A stretch of DNA of 6,939 bases from JALYNX01 sp040905925 (GTDB lineage Bacteria; Actinomycetota; Acidimicrobiia; Spongiisociales; ZC4RG35), in assembly GCA_040905925.1 (NCBI GenBank), contig JBBDQO010000053.1:1-6939 (forward strand), written 5' to 3'. The number at the start of each line of letters is the position of its first letter. Positions within the stretch are counted from its first letter, which is position 1. Below, piece after piece: positions 5,760-6,939 of the stretch. A model generated the notes under the pieces. The model had not been told where the DNA came from. It saw nothing but the letters and a program-made list of their open reading frames with translations, and made no database searches. A program made the position numbers and the translations under genes.

Positions 5760-6939
5760 GAGGCCACCTCCTGCAGCCCGGGACTGAGGTCGAACCCGGC
5801 CAATCGCTCCACTTCGGCTGCGACCTGGTACATCACCTCTTCCCCGAGCGGAGGCGCCATCACCTGGAAACCGACCGGGAGACCCTGGTCGTCGAGCCCC
5901 ACCGGGAGCGACATCGCCGGGTGCCCAGCCAGGTTGGAGGGGATGGTGCAGATGTCGGAGAGATACATGGCAAGGGGGTCGGCGGTGCGCGCCCCCGCTT
6001 CGAAGGCCACGGTCGGGCTGGTGGGCGAGACCAGCACATCGACCTGTTGATAGGCGCGTGCGAAGTCCTCCTGAATGGCTGCCCGGACCCGCTGTGCCTG
6101 CCCGTAGAAGGCGTCGTAGTAGCCGGCAGACAAGGCGTAGGTGCCGAGCAGGATGCGTCTGGTGACCTCCGGTCCGAAGCCCTCGGCGCGGCTCCGTGCC
6201 ATCAGGGCTTCGGTCGTCGCCCCCTGACCCCGATGCCCGTAGCGAATCCCGTCGAATCGGGCCAGGTTGGCGGAGCATTCGGCCGGAGCGATCAGGTAAT
6301 AGGCGGAGAGGGCTATCTCGAAAGACGGCAAAGAGACCTCAACGATCTCAACGCCGGCGCTTTCGAGTCTGGAAACCATCTCACCGATAGCCGACTCGAC
6401 GGCAGGCTCGTATCCATCCCCGGCGAGCTCCTTCACCACCCCCACCCGGAGACCGGCCACTCCACGGTTCAGGCCGGATTTCGGATCCGGATAGCGGCCG
6501 GAGAACGAGGTCCCGTCCAAGGGGTCGTGTCCCCAGATTGCTTCGAGGGTGAGGGCGGAGTCTTCGACGGTTCGAGTCAGTGGCCCAATCTGATCGAGCG
6601 AGGAAGCGAAAGCGATCAACCCGTATCTGCTGACCGTCCCATAGGTGGGCTTCATCCCCACTACCCCGCACAGGGAGGCGGGCTGGCGAATCGAGCCACC
6701 GGTGTCCGAGCCCAAGGCGGCGACTGCGGAGCCGATGGCGACCGCTGCCGCCGAGCCCCCTGAGGAGCCACCGGCAACGCGCGTCGTGTCCCACGGGTTG
6801 TAGGTGGGGCCATACGCCGAGTTCTCGGTGGAGGAGCCCATGGCGAACTCGTCGAGATTGGTCTTGCCCACCACCACCGCACCGCCCTCGCCCAGCCTGG
6901 CCACGACCGTGGCGTCGTATGGAGGGCGATACCCGGCGA
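5756..6939 (-). CDS. gatA: Asp-tRNA(Asn)/Glu-tRNA(Gln) amidotransferase subunit A, N-terminus beyond window
   Basis: The window holds 393 codons to the TGA at 5758-5756, against a family length of about 480-490, so roughly 90-95 N-terminal residues lie past the right edge. GatA is the glutaminase subunit: it releases ammonia from glutamine for GatB. The visible part begins AGYRPPYDATVVARL, then GKTNLDEFAMGSSTENSA, then the amidase signature GGSSGGSAAAVAIGSAVAALGSDTGGSIRQPAS. The cis-serine is the first Ser of GGSSGGS (codon 6766-6764) and the nucleophile is the Ser of GGSIRQ (codon 6694-6692). The catalytic lysine of the Ser-Ser-Lys triad would be in the missing part. RFDGIRYGHR, GTYALSAGYYDAFY, VLVSPTSPT and SNLAGHPAMSLPVG are typical GatA rather than generic amidase features. 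The GTG at 6904-6902 is internal, because family similarity continues to the edge. gatC probably lies upstream, outside the window. Confidence 0.97.
   Translation of the reverse strand, partial: AGYRPPYDATVVARLGEGGAVVVGKTNLDEFAMGSSTENSAYGPTYNPWDTTRVAGGSSGGSAAAVAIGSAVAALGSDTGGSIRQPASLCGVVGMKPTYGTVSRYGLIAFASSLDQIGPLTRTVEDSALTLEAIWGHDPLDGTSFSGRYPDPKSGLNRGVAGLRVGVVKELAGDGYEPAVESAIGEMVSRLESAGVEIVEVSLPSFEIALSAYYLIAPAECSANLARFDGIRYGHRGQGATTEALMARSRAEGFGPEVTRRILLGTYALSAGYYDAFYGQAQRVRAAIQEDFARAYQQVDVLVSPTSPTVAFEAGARTADPLAMYLSDICTIPSNLAGHPAMSLPVGLDDQGLPVGFQVMAPPLGEEVMYQVAAEVERLAGFDLSPGLQEVAS
5767..5772 (-). promoter_or_regulatory. Shine-Dalgarno site for gatB inside gatA
   Basis: On the minus strand AGGAGG occupies 5772-5767, seven bases before the GTG start of gatB (5759-5757). 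It also encodes the Gln-Glu-Val codons near the C-terminus of GatA. It is the only consensus ribosome binding site seen in the window, and it fixes the gatB start. With the GTGA stop/start overlap it points to translational coupling of the two subunits. Confidence 0.85.

Noticed and set aside
4968..6050. A 360-codon plus-strand open frame opposite gatB and gatA.
   Set aside because: It is antisense to well-supported gatB and gatA and has low-information composition. GC-biased third positions suppress stop codons in this frame.
5760..6278. An N-terminal extension of the gatB frame by 173 codons.
   Set aside because: It overlaps gatA in another frame, is Arg/Gly/Pro-rich with no family similarity, and the GTG at 5759 has a consensus ribosome binding site and aligns with GatB N-termini.

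Overview
The window is GC-rich chromosomal DNA that looks like an actinobacterium, probably of the class Acidimicrobiia. This is inferred from three things: strongly GC-biased codons in every gene, a large VanW-family surface protein with a Ser/Thr/Pro tail (STSTTTT...), and actinobacterial-type versions of pyruvate kinase and GatB. No rRNA marker is present, so the taxonomy is an inference. I see no tRNA, rRNA, CRISPR array, insertion sequence, integrase or phage gene.

Layout from left to right. (1) Positions 1 to about 797, minus strand: a PD-(D/E)XK nuclease of the RecB/Cas4 type with a four-cysteine iron-sulfur signature. Its last few residues lie outside the left edge. (2) A short divergent spacer of about 70 bases. 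(3) 870-2789, plus strand: a membrane-anchored VanW-domain protein of 639 residues. (4) A convergent spacer of 69 bases holding two GC-rich hairpins, probably a shared terminator. (5) 2859-4271, minus strand: complete pyruvate kinase (pyk). (6) 4311-5759, minus strand: complete gatB, with a GTG start inside the end of gatA. (7) 5756-6939, minus strand: gatA, whose first roughly 90-95 codons lie beyond the right edge. Genes fill nearly the whole window; no gap exceeds about 75 bases.

How the genes work together. GatA and GatB are two subunits of the GatCAB amidotransferase, which converts Glu-tRNA(Gln) and/or Asp-tRNA(Asn) to the amidated forms. The two genes overlap by four bases (GTGA), with a consensus ribosome binding site inside the end of gatA, so they are clearly co-translated. 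Pyruvate kinase follows 39 bases later on the same strand with no obvious terminator between and may share the transcript. The nuclease and the VanW protein diverge from a common short spacer and have no evident functional tie to each other or to gatAB-pyk.

Overall this is an ordinary core-genome region. I did not find a convincing undescribed system. The points most worth checking are the potassium-independent signature of pyruvate kinase, the stand-alone Cas4-like nuclease, the architecture of the VanW protein, and the hairpin pair between the convergent genes.
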